Under the pieces are notes generated by a model that saw only the letters and a program-made list of their open reading frames with translations, searched no databases and was not told where the DNA came from. From Diabrotica undecimpunctata (lineage: Eukaryota; Arthropoda; Insecta; Coleoptera; Chrysomelidae), in NCBI RefSeq assembly GCF_040954645.1, contig NC_092806.1, positions 26,995,644 through 27,059,643 of the forward strand: DNA of 64,000 nt, read 5' to 3'. Of this stretch, positions 44,117 through 55,310 are shown piece after piece (position 1 is the stretch's first letter; each line of letters starts with the position of its first letter). The translations under genes were made by a program, and so were the position numbers.

Positions 44117-45830
44117 TGTATAAATATATAATAAATAAAAAAAAGTCTTTTCTTTTCTAAATACTAATTCTTTACAAAACTATTTAGAATTCACTATATT
44201 AAGTAGACAAAAATAAATTAAGTCAACCTCTTAGATATAAAGATACTACCTGAAAGTTTGGCTGCCCGACCAAAAGAACTAAAAAAAATTTCATTCTTAG
44301 CACACTTTTTTGTTTTTGTTTGCCTTGCTATTAGTAATGAAAACACAGTCAAACTTTTAGCATCCCGAACAAATATGATTAACTCTTCTCGAAATAAAAA
44401 ACAAAAGAAAAAGCTACGGAGTCGGCTAATGTATTTTCGTGATTAATTGATGCGAGTTTGGGTTTGACAGGTGGACAGCAACTTCCTAGATAGCTGGTGT
44501 CAGGAATATTTTTCGAAAATTAATGGAATCTTAAACTATACACGGTTTCTAAAATTGACAAATAGAAGATTATCAAGATCGACAGTAGGTAATATAAGCG
44601 ATATTTCAGGTAAATCAAATTTGGCAACACCGGAAGTTCACGAAAACATAAGCGCGAAAAGGTTGACAATCTTAGAACAAATAGCTGTGTAGTGCATGGA
44701 TTTAAATTACCATAAAATATATTTATATGCAATAAAAATATGTTACATGTATATGTACAACATCTAATTAATTTATAAAAATAACTTGTAATTGGAAGTA
44801 CAGTAGAAGAATTATTCGATGAATGAATCGTAATGTCATTATTGCTGACCAAAACAACACACATCATAATAACAATGGTTAACTTTAACCAGATAAGGTA
44901 GATAATTGGCTGGAGAAATTTTTGCACCTTGAAAGCGCCATTTTGGAACAAGCCAAAACACATAGAAGTTACAATAAGTCACAAAATATCAGATAGTAAC
45001 CAAATATCAGATAGTTACAAAATATCAGATAGTCACAAAACAAATAAACTATCTACTGATCAAGGAGAACTACAGAATATACAGATATTTCAACTACTTG
45101 TAATTGTGTCCTAAAAGTAGATAACGCTACAGTAGTAACAGATAACCACTACAGAGAATATCTGCTAAGTCTTGGTTAAGTTGATATGGGTTTAATTGCT
45201 CCTTTAACGACTTTAAAGCCGAAAAGAACCTGGTTATACGAAGTTATCAATTTAAGTACCGCCTTTTCTCGTACTGGCTTACCAAATTGCCACCGTGCAC
45301 CGGAGGACACGTAAAGCCGTCGGTCCCACTAAAAACTTGAGCCAGAAAGTTACAAAAATGGAAGATGTAATGCAGATTACGATCAGTTATAACAACGGCT
45401 TCCGAAAAAAAAAAGCGTCATCATCGTCAGCATCATTACACACTCAAAAACATTAACATTGCTCTTATTACATGGCGATTATTTCAATTTGAGTTCAAAA
45501 AATGAATCTTTGGGATTATTTGAAATGTGATCATCCTTTTTATCCTTCCAAGCTCACCTTATGCGTTCTAATCGTCTATTATATCACTAAGATATCCTCG
45601 ATTTCTATTTTCTTCAATAAAAACTTCCTATTCTTCATTTTAATATTCTTCGCCAGCTCTTCTTCATCTGTCTTATTTAGAAATATTCTTTATTTCTGCA
45701 TATAAAATACATATTATGTAATGCCTGATCTCGTATGTGGTACATTTTTAAGATTCAATATATAAAAAGCATTTTGTAGCTTTGCTTTTCGGAGTAATTT
45801 TAGCGTCTTTTCTTAAAAACCCTTTAATAA
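44117..45830. other. AT-rich stretch with an 18-bp tandem repeat
   Basis: No gene recognised. Three 18-bp units with consensus AGTnACAAAATATCAGAT lie at 44,977-45,030, with partial units either side. In the plus-strand frame they encode a KISDSx hexapeptide repeat, probably coincidental. Confidence 0.5.
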
Positions 45831-45834
45831 ACAA

Positions 45835-46186
45835 CACGTTTACAACAGAAGAACAGCAACCCGACAACTTAACTCAGTATGGTGGGATAGACACCTAAAT
45901 ATAAAGACAAAAACACAGATTTATAAAACATTAGTGCGAAGTATTATGACATATGGGGTTGAAAATTGGATTATAAATAAGAAAAACAGCAGTAAGATAG
46001 TAGCAACAGAGATGGAATGCCTGCTAAGATGCCGCAGAGTAACAAGAATGGATAGGAGAAGTAATGACGAAATAAAGCAAAGAACATCAATAAATAGAAA
46101 CAGACATACTAACATATATAGAACAAAAAAGACTAAAGTGGTATGGACACGTAAGAAGAACTAGCGACAGCAGTTGGATAAAGAGT
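45835..46186 (+). pseudogene. LINE C-terminal region, left part (split)
   Basis: Plus-strand frames read TRQLNSVWWDRHLNIKTKTQ, IYKTLVRSIMTYGVENWI, ECLLRCRRVTRMDRRSNDEI and YIEQKRLKWYGHVRRTSDSS ending WIKS. These are the blocks after the RT core in a LINE. The next expected block (EWSPIGRRKRGRP) is found only after ~540 bp of unrelated sequence. One frameshift (about 46,100) is inside this piece. Confidence 0.75.
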
Positions 46187-46723
46187 GTTGTAAAAACAAC
46201 CTGTATAATAGTGTAATCGTAGTATAGTTATTTTATCAAATTGTGCGCTCAGGTCGGCAGCTATCGTGTTAACGTGTGTGCGACTGATTTCCTAGATCAG
46301 GGACCCGTCCTCCCCTCGTTATGTAACTTAAGACAGACAGTGCCAATTTGCCTCTCGGCAAGTAAAGGCCGGTTGTGTGTGATCCCGAAAAGTGCGTGGT
46401 GCGTAAGAGATAAATGCGCTTGTAAACCCGGTGTTTTTTGTGTTAAAACGTTTATAGTTGGTCTCTCTCAATTTTATCATTTCATGTATATCTGTTACTG
46501 CCTCCCCGCACTCACTGTAAAGCTAATATTTGTATAACTCTTTATGTAACTATCAGAATTGCGATAATTGTCAATGTTTGAACCAGCCCTTAAGTCTATT
46601 GTGTAAATAAATCGAAGGAAAATACCTCTTAATTGTTTTATTGCTTCAGTGGTCCTTTATAAATATTTTGAAGCAATTAGGTGTTCAAATACGCCTCTCT
46701 TAAATGTGGATAGTTTGGCAACA
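46187..46723. mobile_element. LTR-like insertion (solo LTR?) inside a LINE
   Basis: Unrelated, less AT-rich sequence interrupts the LINE. If bounded at 46,187 and 46,723 it starts TGTTG and ends CAACA, a short inverted terminus with the TG...CA form of LTRs, and it contains an AATAAA at about 46,606. I could not see a target duplication, and no second copy is in this window, so the boundaries and the LTR call are tentative. Confidence 0.35.
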
Positions 46724-46915
46724 AAGTTTACCCTTTCCACCAAAGAGAATAACCGAATGGAGCCCCATAGGAAGGAGGAAAAGAGGACGACCCCGAAGAT
46801 CCTGGAGGAACGAAGTAGACGACGCCATGAGTAAGAGAGGCGCATGAGTAAGACTAAACGATGGAGACAACAGAGAGAGATGGAAACGGTTAAACGAGGG
46901 AAGGCAGTGAATACT
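46724..46915 (+). pseudogene. LINE C-terminal region, right part (split)
   Basis: The frame reads LPFPPKRITEWSPIGRRKRG, then RPRRSWRNEVDDAMSKRG, a stop, then DGDNRERWKRLNEGRQ. This is the basic GRP block and terminal W-rich end of the same LINE whose preceding blocks lie at 45.8-46.2 kb. Reading order and strand agree. Confidence 0.7.
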
Positions 46916-47026
46916 GTAGAATACCTGAATATATATTAACAACCCTAAAGAAAATATTTTAAAAAACTAAACAGAATTGCCGGAAACAAAAATGGTTGGT
47001 ATTTTAACAAAAATATAAGACAGTAT

Positions 47027-47325
47027 TGTTTAAATTGTTGAATGAAATTGACTGGTCGCTGGTTAATCGTGGTGGTAAATAGTTGGTCGATAGGGTGAAG
47101 AAATAACTTATAAAATGAAATCTCTTCACACGTTCTTTATTGTCTGCTCTTATGGCAACATATGGAAACATACTACTTTTATAAACTTGTAATGCCTTTG
47201 CCTCGGGCTGACAGGGTTGCCGTCTAGGCAAATTAAAACTTAGGTCTAAGAATTTACATATATGTACATAGAATAGAAATATTTTGAAACAATAGAATAA
47301 AAATATTTTGAAACGATTTTAAACA
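47027..47325 (-). repeat. 3' LTR of the BEL/Pao element
   Basis: 299 bp, left in window coordinates and therefore the 3' LTR of the minus-strand element. Ends in perfect short inverted repeats TGTTTAAA/TTTAAACA. It contains a ~20-bp internal direct repeat around AATATTTTGAAAC near 47,275-47,315. Confidence 0.95.
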
Positions 47326-47345
47326 AACTCCCCCGTTGAAGGGTA
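47326..47345 (-). other. Polypurine tract of the BEL/Pao element
   Basis: On the minus strand AACGGGGGAGTT immediately precedes the 3' LTR, the position and composition of a plus-strand primer. Confidence 0.75.
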
Positions 47346-47378
47346 CCTTCAAAATAGATTATAAATATAAATAAAGTC

Positions 47379-50300
47379 TTATGTATCAATACTATCACTA
47401 ACACTCTCTTGCTGCATTGGTAACGGACACAAATGACGAACAGAGCGAATAACAGTCTTATTGTTTGTTTTTACCTCTGCCACTCTTGAAAGTTTATCTT
47501 TACCGGAATGCAAGTTAATAATACGTCCCAAAGGCCATCTACATGGTGGTTGTTGGTAACTGCGAATTAACACTAATGTTCCAATCTTCAAATGGGACGA
47601 AGATTCTTTCCATTTGTATTGCTGTTGCAGTTGCAAAACGTATTCCTTCACATAACGATTCCAAAATTGTTGATACATATGACGAATCGTTTTGTAGTTG
47701 GTGAGCCTGCCTATCGGGATTGTGCTTAAGTCAGTATCGGGAATGGTTGAAATAGGACGGCCAATCAGGAAATGGGAAGGAGTAAGTGGCGATAGGTCAG
47801 TTGGGTCATTAGAGAGTGCAAACATAGGTCTAGAATTTAAGACTCCCTCGATCTGAACTAGCAGAGAATTAAAATCTTCGTAGATAAGTTTTTTGTCGAG
47901 TAACACCCTCTTTAAATGGTGTTTCATGCTTTTAACTGCCGCCTCCCAAAGACCGCCAAAATTAGGCGCATACGGTGGAATGAAATGCCAATTTATATTA
48001 TGATCAATAGCGTAATTGTGAATATAAGTATTATTTTTTAAAAGAAATTGACCAAATTGTTTAAGTTCATTGCGAGCTCCAACGAAAGTGGATCCATTAT
48101 CTGAATAAATGTCATTGGGGATACCTCGTCGAGCTATGAAACGCTTCAAGCAGGATAGGAAACAGTCGGTTGTGAGATTTGTAATGAGTTCAAGATGAAC
48201 TGCTTTGGTACAAAAACATACAAAAACACAAACGTAACCTTTTATTTCTTTGGCTCCCCTACCCGATTTATTGTTTAGTAAAAATGGTCCTGCAAAATCT
48301 ATGCCACAGTGCTGAAATGGCAGTGATGGGGTTGTGCGAGCTTCGGGCAAACTGGCCATTGGACAACTGGCAAATGTAGGTTTAAATTTAAAACAAGTAA
48401 GACAATTTCTTACCGTTTTTCTTGCAAGGTCTCTCCCCCGAATTGGCCAATAATATTGTCGAATTGATGAGAGAAGGAGTTGAGGACCTGCATGTAATAG
48501 GACTTTATGTTTATGCTCAAATAGCAACTTAGTGAAAGGATGATTAGATGAAATTAATATAGGGTGTTTAGAGTTAAAGTCTAATCCAGATAATCTAAGT
48601 CGACCCCCTACTCGTAATACATGATTTTCATCTAAAAATGGAGTAAGATTTGAAAGTTTATGTTTGATTGGTAATGGTTTATTGGAATTTAAAATAGATA
48701 TTTCCTCCGCAAATGAATCCAATTGTGCAAGTTTTATTAACCGCAATGATGCTTCTTCTACTTCGGAAAGAGTTAAAGGGCCTATCGTTCTTTCTGACCT
48801 TTTTTTACACGCGTTATTACGAAATCGAAGACAATAACTAACGACATGTTTTAACGTTGAAATATTAGAAAATCGAGAGAATAGAAAGAGTGGTACCGAA
48901 TGGGTAGCCAATAACATCGAACTTTTAACCTTTTGTTCAGGAAGTTCGATTTCAGACATTGCAGGAGGTGCGGGTTTGTCTATAGGACCACGTAGAAAAA
49001 TTGGCCCCTTCCACCATAATTCACGGTTAGCTAGATCTTCTGGTAAAACTCCTCTGGAAGCCAGGTCTGAAGGATTTTTTTTAGTATTAACATAATACCA
49101 ATCATCCTTGTTGGTTAACTGTTGAATTTTGGCGACGCGATTGCCTACGAATTGTTGTAACTGATTAGCATCCTTTTTTATCCAACATACTACTATCTGA
49201 GAGTCGGACCAATAATATATCGGTACTGATGGTGAACTGGCATTGACAACTTGGGCCGTTAATTGTGCTCCCAGTAGAGCAGCACATAACTCTAATCTGG
49301 GAATGGTGAGTCGCTTTAATGGTGCAACTTTACTTTTGGAGCAAATTAAATGACTTTGATAATTGCCACTTGCATCTATGCTTCGGAAATATATACAGCT
49401 TGCATAAGCATCTTGAGATGCATCGCAGAAACAATGAATGTCTAGTATGGAATGATTGGATCCAAGAACATGCCTAGGAATCTCTAATTGATTGAGTTGG
49501 GACAATTGATTGTAAAATTGTGTCCATTTAATATAAATGTCATGTGGAACCTTTTCGTCCCAATTTAATTTGAGGGTCCATAATTTCTGAATTATGAGTT
49601 TAGAAAGTACAATTACTGGAGAGAGAAGACCAAGAGGATCCCAGATCTGTGAAATGATAGATAATATCTTTCTCTTAGTAATCGAATTATCATGTGGAAT
49701 TGAAGATATTTTAAAATTTAGAATGTCTTTGTTACTATTAAATTGTACACCTAAGGTTTTACAGCTTTCGTGTTCACCGAAATTTAAAATTTCATTAGGA
49801 ATATCGCAACATGGAATGTTCATGAGAACACTCGGATTATTTGTAACCCATTTTCTAAGTATGAATTGTGCTGATTTTAATATGTCTGAAATATCTTTAC
49901 ATCGGGTTTGTAATTCTGAAAGGTCGTTAGAACCCGTTACTAGGTCATCAACATAGAAATCATTAAGAATTGTCTGTGAAGCTGTCGGTAATGTATTACA
50001 GTTATCAATTGCTAATTGATTTATGCATTTTATTGCTAAGTATGGCGAACTAGTACAACCATACGTAACGGTGTTTAATTGATAAATTGAAAATTCATCT
50101 GCTGGGTTGTCCCTCCACAGGATCTGTTGAAGGGGCTTGTGTGCATCATGTATAAGGATCTGCCTATACATTTTACTAACGTCAGCAGACACAACATACT
50201 TGTATAGTCGGAATCTAATTAAAATGTCAAATATGTTATTTTGCACCTTTGGTCCAACATATTGTAACTCATTGAGAGACCATCCAGAACTACTTGGACT

Positions 50301-52652
50301 TGATCCATCGAAGACCACTCTAAGTTGAGTAGTCAGACTACTAGGCTTGTATATGCCATGGTGGGGAAAAAAATAAGTTGGTTCAGTGACCATGTCACTT
50401 TCTACCCTGGTCATGTGACCTAAATCGATATATTCATGTATAAAATTTTTGTATAATTGATAAAATTGAGGATGAGTTTTGAATCGGTTTTCGAGTGATA
50501 TGAATCGTTTTTTTGCTATTTCTTTTGAATCTCCCAATAAATCGGTAGAATATTTGAAGGGCAACTTCACTACAAACTGACCGTTTTCATTTCTTTGAGT
50601 GTGTTTGTTAAAAAGTTCCTCACACTGGACGTCATCTTTTGATAACATCATAGGTTCATTTATCTCATTGAGTTCCCAGAATTTACGTAACTGATTGTCT
50701 TCTGGTATAAAGCATTGTGAAAAATTGCATAACGACGTTGATATCGCATTCATTACAGTACCAGATATTACCCACCCAAGTTTGGTATTTTGAAGCACTG
50801 GTGCATGTTTTCCTAATTTAATATTACCATCTAATAGCAGTTCCCAGAACAAACTGGCACCTATGATCATGTCAACTTTCTGAGGAGTATTGAAAGTAGG
50901 ATCAGACAATTCGATATTTTGAGGAATGGAAATTGTAGAGATATCAAATTGTTGTAACGGAATAGTTGAAATGAATGGTGTTACATAACAAGATAATTGA
51001 AATTGGAAATTATTTTTGTTTGAGAAAATTGTAATTGAAGTTTTCTTTTTTAAAGTAGAAACCACTTGGTTAATACCAATAATAGCTAATTCGGTATTGG
51101 TTAATGGTAACCCTAACCGTTTGACAAACTCTTCGGTAATCAAATGGGATTGAGCTCCTGAATCGAGCAGAGCTCTACATTGATGCAATTGATGGTTTTG
51201 GTCTTTAACTTTGAATGTTACTGTCGACAGAATTATATTAGATTGTGTATCTCTGTCTGTAACTAAACATTGTTGATTTGGGACTGAAATTGTTTGAATA
51301 TTGTGAGAAATTGCTTGTGAATTGTGTGACACCTGGTCACTATCATTTGGATGATTATGAGCACCTACTGATTGAATTGTGTCTCGTGAATTGTATTGAT
51401 TATTGTTGTTGTTGTATGCATTTGACTGTGTGTTTTGACTTTGATATGAACGAAAATAATCTTGGTGTAATAAAGTGTTGTGTTTACGTTTACACTTACG
51501 ACATGATCCGCTACTGCACCTTTCCTTGGAGTGACCAAAACGTAAACAATTCGGACAAAGTTTTAAAGATTTAATCTTTTCCCATCTGTCATTAATTGTT
51601 AATCTTAAAAATTCGGGGCAAGAATATATTAAATGATCACTCTTACAAAAATTGCACTGAATTTGATTTATTGATAAATGAAATTGTGATCGAGATTGTA
51701 GAGGTTTCTGAAACCCAGAGTGACTTTTAACGGTCATCATTGAGGAGGAATGAGGCTCTTCTTGAGATTGTAATATATCTTGTCTCTGTTTAAGGAATTC
51801 AAGAAATTCATTTAAGTGAGGCAATTCTACGGAAGTGTGATATTCTTTCCACTTATTTTGAGTTACTTTGTCTAATTTATTGTATACAACATGAATAATT
51901 GTCATATCCCATAGAGACTCTTTAGTGAGCTTCATTCCTTCTAAATATGATAAATGCTTTGAAACTTCATCGATTAACCCTCTGAATTGCATGAATGTGC
52001 CTTTATGTATCGAATTTAAATTGAAAATAGATTTTAAGTGGGTGTCTACTAGAAACTTTTTTCGATCGAATTTGTCACAAAGCATATTCCATGCAGCATG
52101 GTAGTCTTGGGAATCAGTAAAACCTTCTATTGTTCGTTTGGCATAACCTTCCAACGCAGCTTTTAAAAAGTTAAACTTTTGACCTGCACTTAATGATGAA
52201 TTTGAATCGATAGTGTTTATAAAATTGGTTTTGAATTCGAGCCACTGCTCATATTCACCATTAAATGTAGGAAGCTTGATTTTCGGCAAAAGAAAATTTT
52301 GAAGTGGATCGTGATTAACTACATTTTGAGGTGTGACATTTATTACCGGAGAAGAATTGTTTATGTATTCCTCTAAATATGAAATTGCTGTATAAAAATG
52401 ATTTTCAAATGGATCACGTTCATTAAAATGAATTTCTAATTGATCGTCCGAACATTTCTCCTCGATAGATTGCTGAATAATTTCAAATTGACTTAATAAT
52501 TCAAGATTATTTTTATATCGCATATTTACATCGCCTAATGTCGGTTTAAGTGAACCATCAATTATTTTATTTGCAAAATTTGTTAATGAAGTTAATTTAC
52601 GTTTAAGAGAACCTCTATTTCTTATTAATTGTGCAATATCTGAGCTCGACAT
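47379..52652 (-). CDS. BEL/Pao Gag-Pol polyprotein, intact
   Basis: Single 1757-codon frame. Gag: a DUF1759-type region (~115-300, LPTFNGEYEQWLEFKTNF), then a Cys-rich zinc-knuckle cluster (~333-391, starting CNFCKSDH). Aspartic protease: ALLDSGAQSHL, catalytic D at 497. RT (~700-950): VVSADVSKMYRQI and the YVDD box at 900-903. Next the Pao-type A17 segment (IWDPLGLLSPV, ~1004). RNase H: CFCDAS, LELCAALLGA, WSDSQIV, DLASR (~1074-1200). Integrase: zinc-binding H...LLHAG to NCLTC (~1380-1420), then a D-D-E core at ~1452 (GIDFAGP), 1518 (YSDNGSTF) and 1570 (GLWEAA), and a DUF5641-type end (WPLGRI). No env. Length and order are normal for BEL/Pao, and no stop or frameshift is seen. Confidence 0.97.
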   Translation of the reverse strand: MSSSDIAQLIRNRGSLKRKLTSLTNFANKIIDGSLKPTLGDVNMRYKNNLELLSQFEIIQQSIEEKCSDDQLEIHFNERDPFENHFYTAISYLEEYINNSSPVINVTPQNVVNHDPLQNFLLPKIKLPTFNGEYEQWLEFKTNFINTIDSNSSLSAGQKFNFLKAALEGYAKRTIEGFTDSQDYHAAWNMLCDKFDRKKFLVDTHLKSIFNLNSIHKGTFMQFRGLIDEVSKHLSYLEGMKLTKESLWDMTIIHVVYNKLDKVTQNKWKEYHTSVELPHLNEFLEFLKQRQDILQSQEEPHSSSMMTVKSHSGFQKPLQSRSQFHLSINQIQCNFCKSDHLIYSCPEFLRLTINDRWEKIKSLKLCPNCLRFGHSKERCSSGSCRKCKRKHNTLLHQDYFRSYQSQNTQSNAYNNNNNQYNSRDTIQSVGAHNHPNDSDQVSHNSQAISHNIQTISVPNQQCLVTDRDTQSNIILSTVTFKVKDQNHQLHQCRALLDSGAQSHLITEEFVKRLGLPLTNTELAIIGINQVVSTLKKKTSITIFSNKNNFQFQLSCYVTPFISTIPLQQFDISTISIPQNIELSDPTFNTPQKVDMIIGASLFWELLLDGNIKLGKHAPVLQNTKLGWVISGTVMNAISTSLCNFSQCFIPEDNQLRKFWELNEINEPMMLSKDDVQCEELFNKHTQRNENGQFVVKLPFKYSTDLLGDSKEIAKKRFISLENRFKTHPQFYQLYKNFIHEYIDLGHMTRVESDMVTEPTYFFPHHGIYKPSSLTTQLRVVFDGSSPSSSGWSLNELQYVGPKVQNNIFDILIRFRLYKYVVSADVSKMYRQILIHDAHKPLQQILWRDNPADEFSIYQLNTVTYGCTSSPYLAIKCINQLAIDNCNTLPTASQTILNDFYVDDLVTGSNDLSELQTRCKDISDILKSAQFILRKWVTNNPSVLMNIPCCDIPNEILNFGEHESCKTLGVQFNSNKDILNFKISSIPHDNSITKRKILSIISQIWDPLGLLSPVIVLSKLIIQKLWTLKLNWDEKVPHDIYIKWTQFYNQLSQLNQLEIPRHVLGSNHSILDIHCFCDASQDAYASCIYFRSIDASGNYQSHLICSKSKVAPLKRLTIPRLELCAALLGAQLTAQVVNASSPSVPIYYWSDSQIVVCWIKKDANQLQQFVGNRVAKIQQLTNKDDWYYVNTKKNPSDLASRGVLPEDLANRELWWKGPIFLRGPIDKPAPPAMSEIELPEQKVKSSMLLATHSVPLFLFSRFSNISTLKHVVSYCLRFRNNACKKRSERTIGPLTLSEVEEASLRLIKLAQLDSFAEEISILNSNKPLPIKHKLSNLTPFLDENHVLRVGGRLRLSGLDFNSKHPILISSNHPFTKLLFEHKHKVLLHAGPQLLLSSIRQYYWPIRGRDLARKTVRNCLTCFKFKPTFASCPMASLPEARTTPSLPFQHCGIDFAGPFLLNNKSGRGAKEIKGYVCVFVCFCTKAVHLELITNLTTDCFLSCLKRFIARRGIPNDIYSDNGSTFVGARNELKQFGQFLLKNNTYIHNYAIDHNINWHFIPPYAPNFGGLWEAAVKSMKHHLKRVLLDKKLIYEDFNSLLVQIEGVLNSRPMFALSNDPTDLSPLTPSHFLIGRPISTIPDTDLSTIPIGRLTNYKTIRHMYQQFWNRYVKEYVLQLQQQYKWKESSSHLKIGTLVLIRSYQQPPCRWPLGRIINLHSGKDKLSRVAEVKTNNKTVIRSVRHLCPLPMQQESVSDSIDT

Positions 52653-53051
52653 TATTTATTTTTTAATTGAAATGTTCGTAAATATCTCTAAATCTGACAA
52701 GTTATAATACCATGCAAATTCAAAAAGATCAAAAAAGTCTGAAATACCAGAATCTATAAATAGCACTGCGATAAGGGTTAAGGGTAGGATTTATCTTAAG
52801 ATGGTATATAAGTGGAACAGACTTACAGCTTTTCAGGGATGCGCGTCTGCAATCGCTCAGCAAATTGGCCACAGGAACACCGCTTCGTGTTTGTCAACGT
52901 TCTTTTGACTCGCTGTCCCGTTCTCTGATGGGTTGAAAGGCACAGATGCACTAATAGAAACTTTTGCTCTACTTTTAATAAATTGATGATTAAAAATTGA
53001 AATTGTTAAGATTTACCACCGAATTCGGCTACGAATGACCAAAAAATTGTA
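52653..53051 (-). other. Leader of the BEL/Pao element
   Basis: About 400 bp between 5' LTR and the gag-pol ATG. Next to the LTR, the minus strand reads TTTTTTGGTCATTCGTAGCC. A TGGTCATTCG primer-binding site is possible there, but I could not match it to a specific tRNA. Confidence 0.6.
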
Positions 53052-53350
53052 TGTTTAAATTGTTGAATGAAATTGACTGGTCGCTGGTTAATCGTGGTGG
53101 TAAATAGTTGGTCGATAGGGTGAAGAAATAACTTATAAAATGAAATCTCTTCACACGTTCTTTATTGTCTGCTCTTATGGCAACATATGGAAACATACTA
53201 CTTTTATAAACTTGTAATGCCTTTGCCTCGGGCTGACAGGGTTGCCGTCTAGGCAAATTAAAACTTAGGTCTAAGAATTTACATATATGTACATAGAATA
53301 GAAATATTTTGAAACAATAGAATAAAAATATTTTGAAACGATTTTAAACA
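53052..53350 (-). repeat. 5' LTR of the BEL/Pao element
   Basis: 299 bp, same sequence as the left LTR as far as I can compare. It should hold the promoter (minus strand). The target duplication AGTAT follows at 53,351-53,355. Confidence 0.95.
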
Positions 53351-53355
53351 AGTAT

Positions 53356-54480
53356 ACTCAGGATAATCATAAACACATCAATGATTTTAATTCTCACCGT
53401 CTGCGCATATAAATGTCTTAAACTTAACTAATATAGCACTATATTGCAATCTTACAAATATGGCATGCACATCCATCTACTTTATGTATGTAATACAAGA
53501 ATAATAAAACCTGTATAAGGTTTGTAAGACTGAGTATTCCCGTGATATATCCAATATAAATCTCCCTTTATCGTCCGAAAGCTGTATTGTCCGAGGTACT
53601 TAACTTAAAGAAAAGGTAATGCTATATGTCACAGTTCCATAATATTCTACCCACGGCATGGCAGTTGACCGTGGCTTTATAAGAAGAAAGGACCACATAC
53701 GCGAGTCCAATTCTACTTGATAAATGTTTTCGAACCTACTCTTTGACTTAGAGATTCTCTAGTTCGATAGGGCGACTACCTACGGCTTTTATTATTAAAA
53801 GAAATCAATAAATTAAGACAGGTACACGCGGTCGAATTGGCTTCGGGCTAACGAGAATCGCGAAAGGTGCATTGCCTACAGGACCGGTCGCGTACGGAGA
53901 AGGGCAATACGTAAAAAATGAAAAAAAAAACGATTTTTTTTTACAAAAGTTTTTAAATATAATATTTATTGTAACTTTATAAGTGTACAGTAATTCTAAA
54001 CTTGCATTCTACCTAACTATTCTAAAATTGTATAGTCAAGACAAACCATAAGCCGCCTCCGGATAAGAAAGCTGCTGGCTTTTGTCTTGGACACAGGACA
54101 TGTTGGTGAAATTTAACGAAAGGACAGGGTTTGGTACAAAGGTCTCACAACCAACTGGCAGAGAGAAGTAGTCTCTCACCTACATAGCAGAAGGATAAAG
54201 ATATTGGGACAAATAGTTCATTTAATACAGGGAATCGCTGAAGCAACAATAAAATATGGAAAATGAAATGGACAAGAGATGTAGTATCGATTGTAGATTT
54301 CAAAGAGGTCGATTGACTTCGTAGAAATTTCCACACTTTAAGCTGACAGATCTGTTGAGTATAACCTACATATATGTTTAGTACAACAGGTCTAGGCTTC
54401 TAAGAAAGCCTATTATCTATTTAGGAGAGATATTTGTTAAATACCCAGGTTCTAAAGAGACCTGTTCCAGATCTTAACAC
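53356..54480. other. Stretch with no recognised gene
   Basis: Slightly less AT-rich than average in 53,800-53,900; an A/T homopolymer-rich patch lies at 53,920-53,960. No coding motif. Confidence 0.4.
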
Positions 54481-55310
54481 GTTGGCGAACATTTGCTCTG
54501 CAGTTTCAGAAAATATATTCGGTCACTTTCTCTGCAATTTCGCAGAATTTGCATGGTGCTCTGTCCAATTTGCCTATTCTATAGAGATGATATATCAGTG
54601 AGCACTGCCCAATGAGAATACCTGTAATTCGAAATCTAAATCTTTTTGTTTGCCCTTGACATGGAATGTTTTCTCTGTGGCAACACTGAGTACATTTCCC
54701 ATTTTCGGACATTCTCCACTATTCAGATTGTTGGTACGCTGCAGAATGGCTCAGAAGCGAAAATAGGCACTAGCTAATTTCTGAGCAAGACTATCAGCAA
54801 TCCCATTACCAACAAATGCTTTATGTCCTGTAAGAGAACTGTCTGCAATTCCAATTGCAAATTACCTACTCATGTCGTAGCCTTGAGAGCCTTCTAGGTG
54901 CGGCTTGGCTATATATGTAAGGCAATAAATTAATATTTTGGCTGAATCGAGGGTTTTTCTAGACACTCTTGAGCACAAAAATTGGCTTCTGGTAATATTG
55001 AAATATTGTATGGGCATTTTCGAAAGCTATTGACAGTGATTTCGTTTTGCGTCAACTCACATTCATTTAAGATAATATTTAGTTTGAGTTCTCTTGTTTT
55101 GCACATAATATCTGTGGGCATCTTCATGGATTGCGTTGTTCCAATCATTAAAATCTGTGAATGATTAGTAAGGTCGGTCGCCAATCTTTATATGCTGAGC
55201 CCATGTTCTTTATTATTGCCTTTTGATGCGTTTCTTGGCTCCACCAAACCAGCGCAGCATAAGTAACTATCGGTATGACAATCTATATAAGATGAATTGT
55301 AGACACTTTT
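54480..55310 (-). pseudogene. LINE remnant with RNase H (Jockey/R1/I-type)
   Basis: Minus-strand frames give IVIPIVTYAALVWW (end of the RT part, about 55,280), then GHKAFVGNGIADSLAQK, the GHxxxxGNxxAD signature of RNase HI (about 54,800). After that comes IGQCSLIYHLYRIGKLDRAPCKFCE with TEYIF, the Cys/His tail after RNase H in Jockey, R1 and I-type LINEs. Several frameshifts lie between. It is a third kind of LINE in the window, distinct from the NIRxW and RTE-like families. Confidence 0.7.

Larger units (their letters stand above)
47027..53350 (-). mobile_element. Complete BEL/Pao LTR retrotransposon
   Basis: 6,324-bp element on the minus strand. Two 299-bp LTRs with ends TGTTTAAA...TTTAAACA look identical, and the 5-bp AGTAT flanks it on both sides (47,022-47,026 and 53,351-53,355), the usual BEL/Pao duplication length. 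It carries a leader, one uninterrupted 1757-codon gag-pol, and a G-rich polypurine tract before the 3' LTR. With identical-looking LTRs and all catalytic motifs present, it is the best candidate for a recently active, possibly still competent element in the window. Confidence 0.97.

Noticed and set aside
44929..45114. Possible CRISPR-like array from the 18-bp repeats
   Set aside because: Units are directly adjacent without spacers, and the window is eukaryotic.
46241..46537. 98-codon plus-strand Cys-rich frame, secreted-peptide look
   Set aside because: It lies wholly inside the LTR-like insertion and has no signal peptide pattern.
47004..53256. Two identical 75-codon-scale minus-strand frames (47,004-47,231 and 53,029-53,256)
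   Set aside because: They lie in the two LTRs of the BEL/Pao element; identity reflects the LTRs and there is no sign of a protein.
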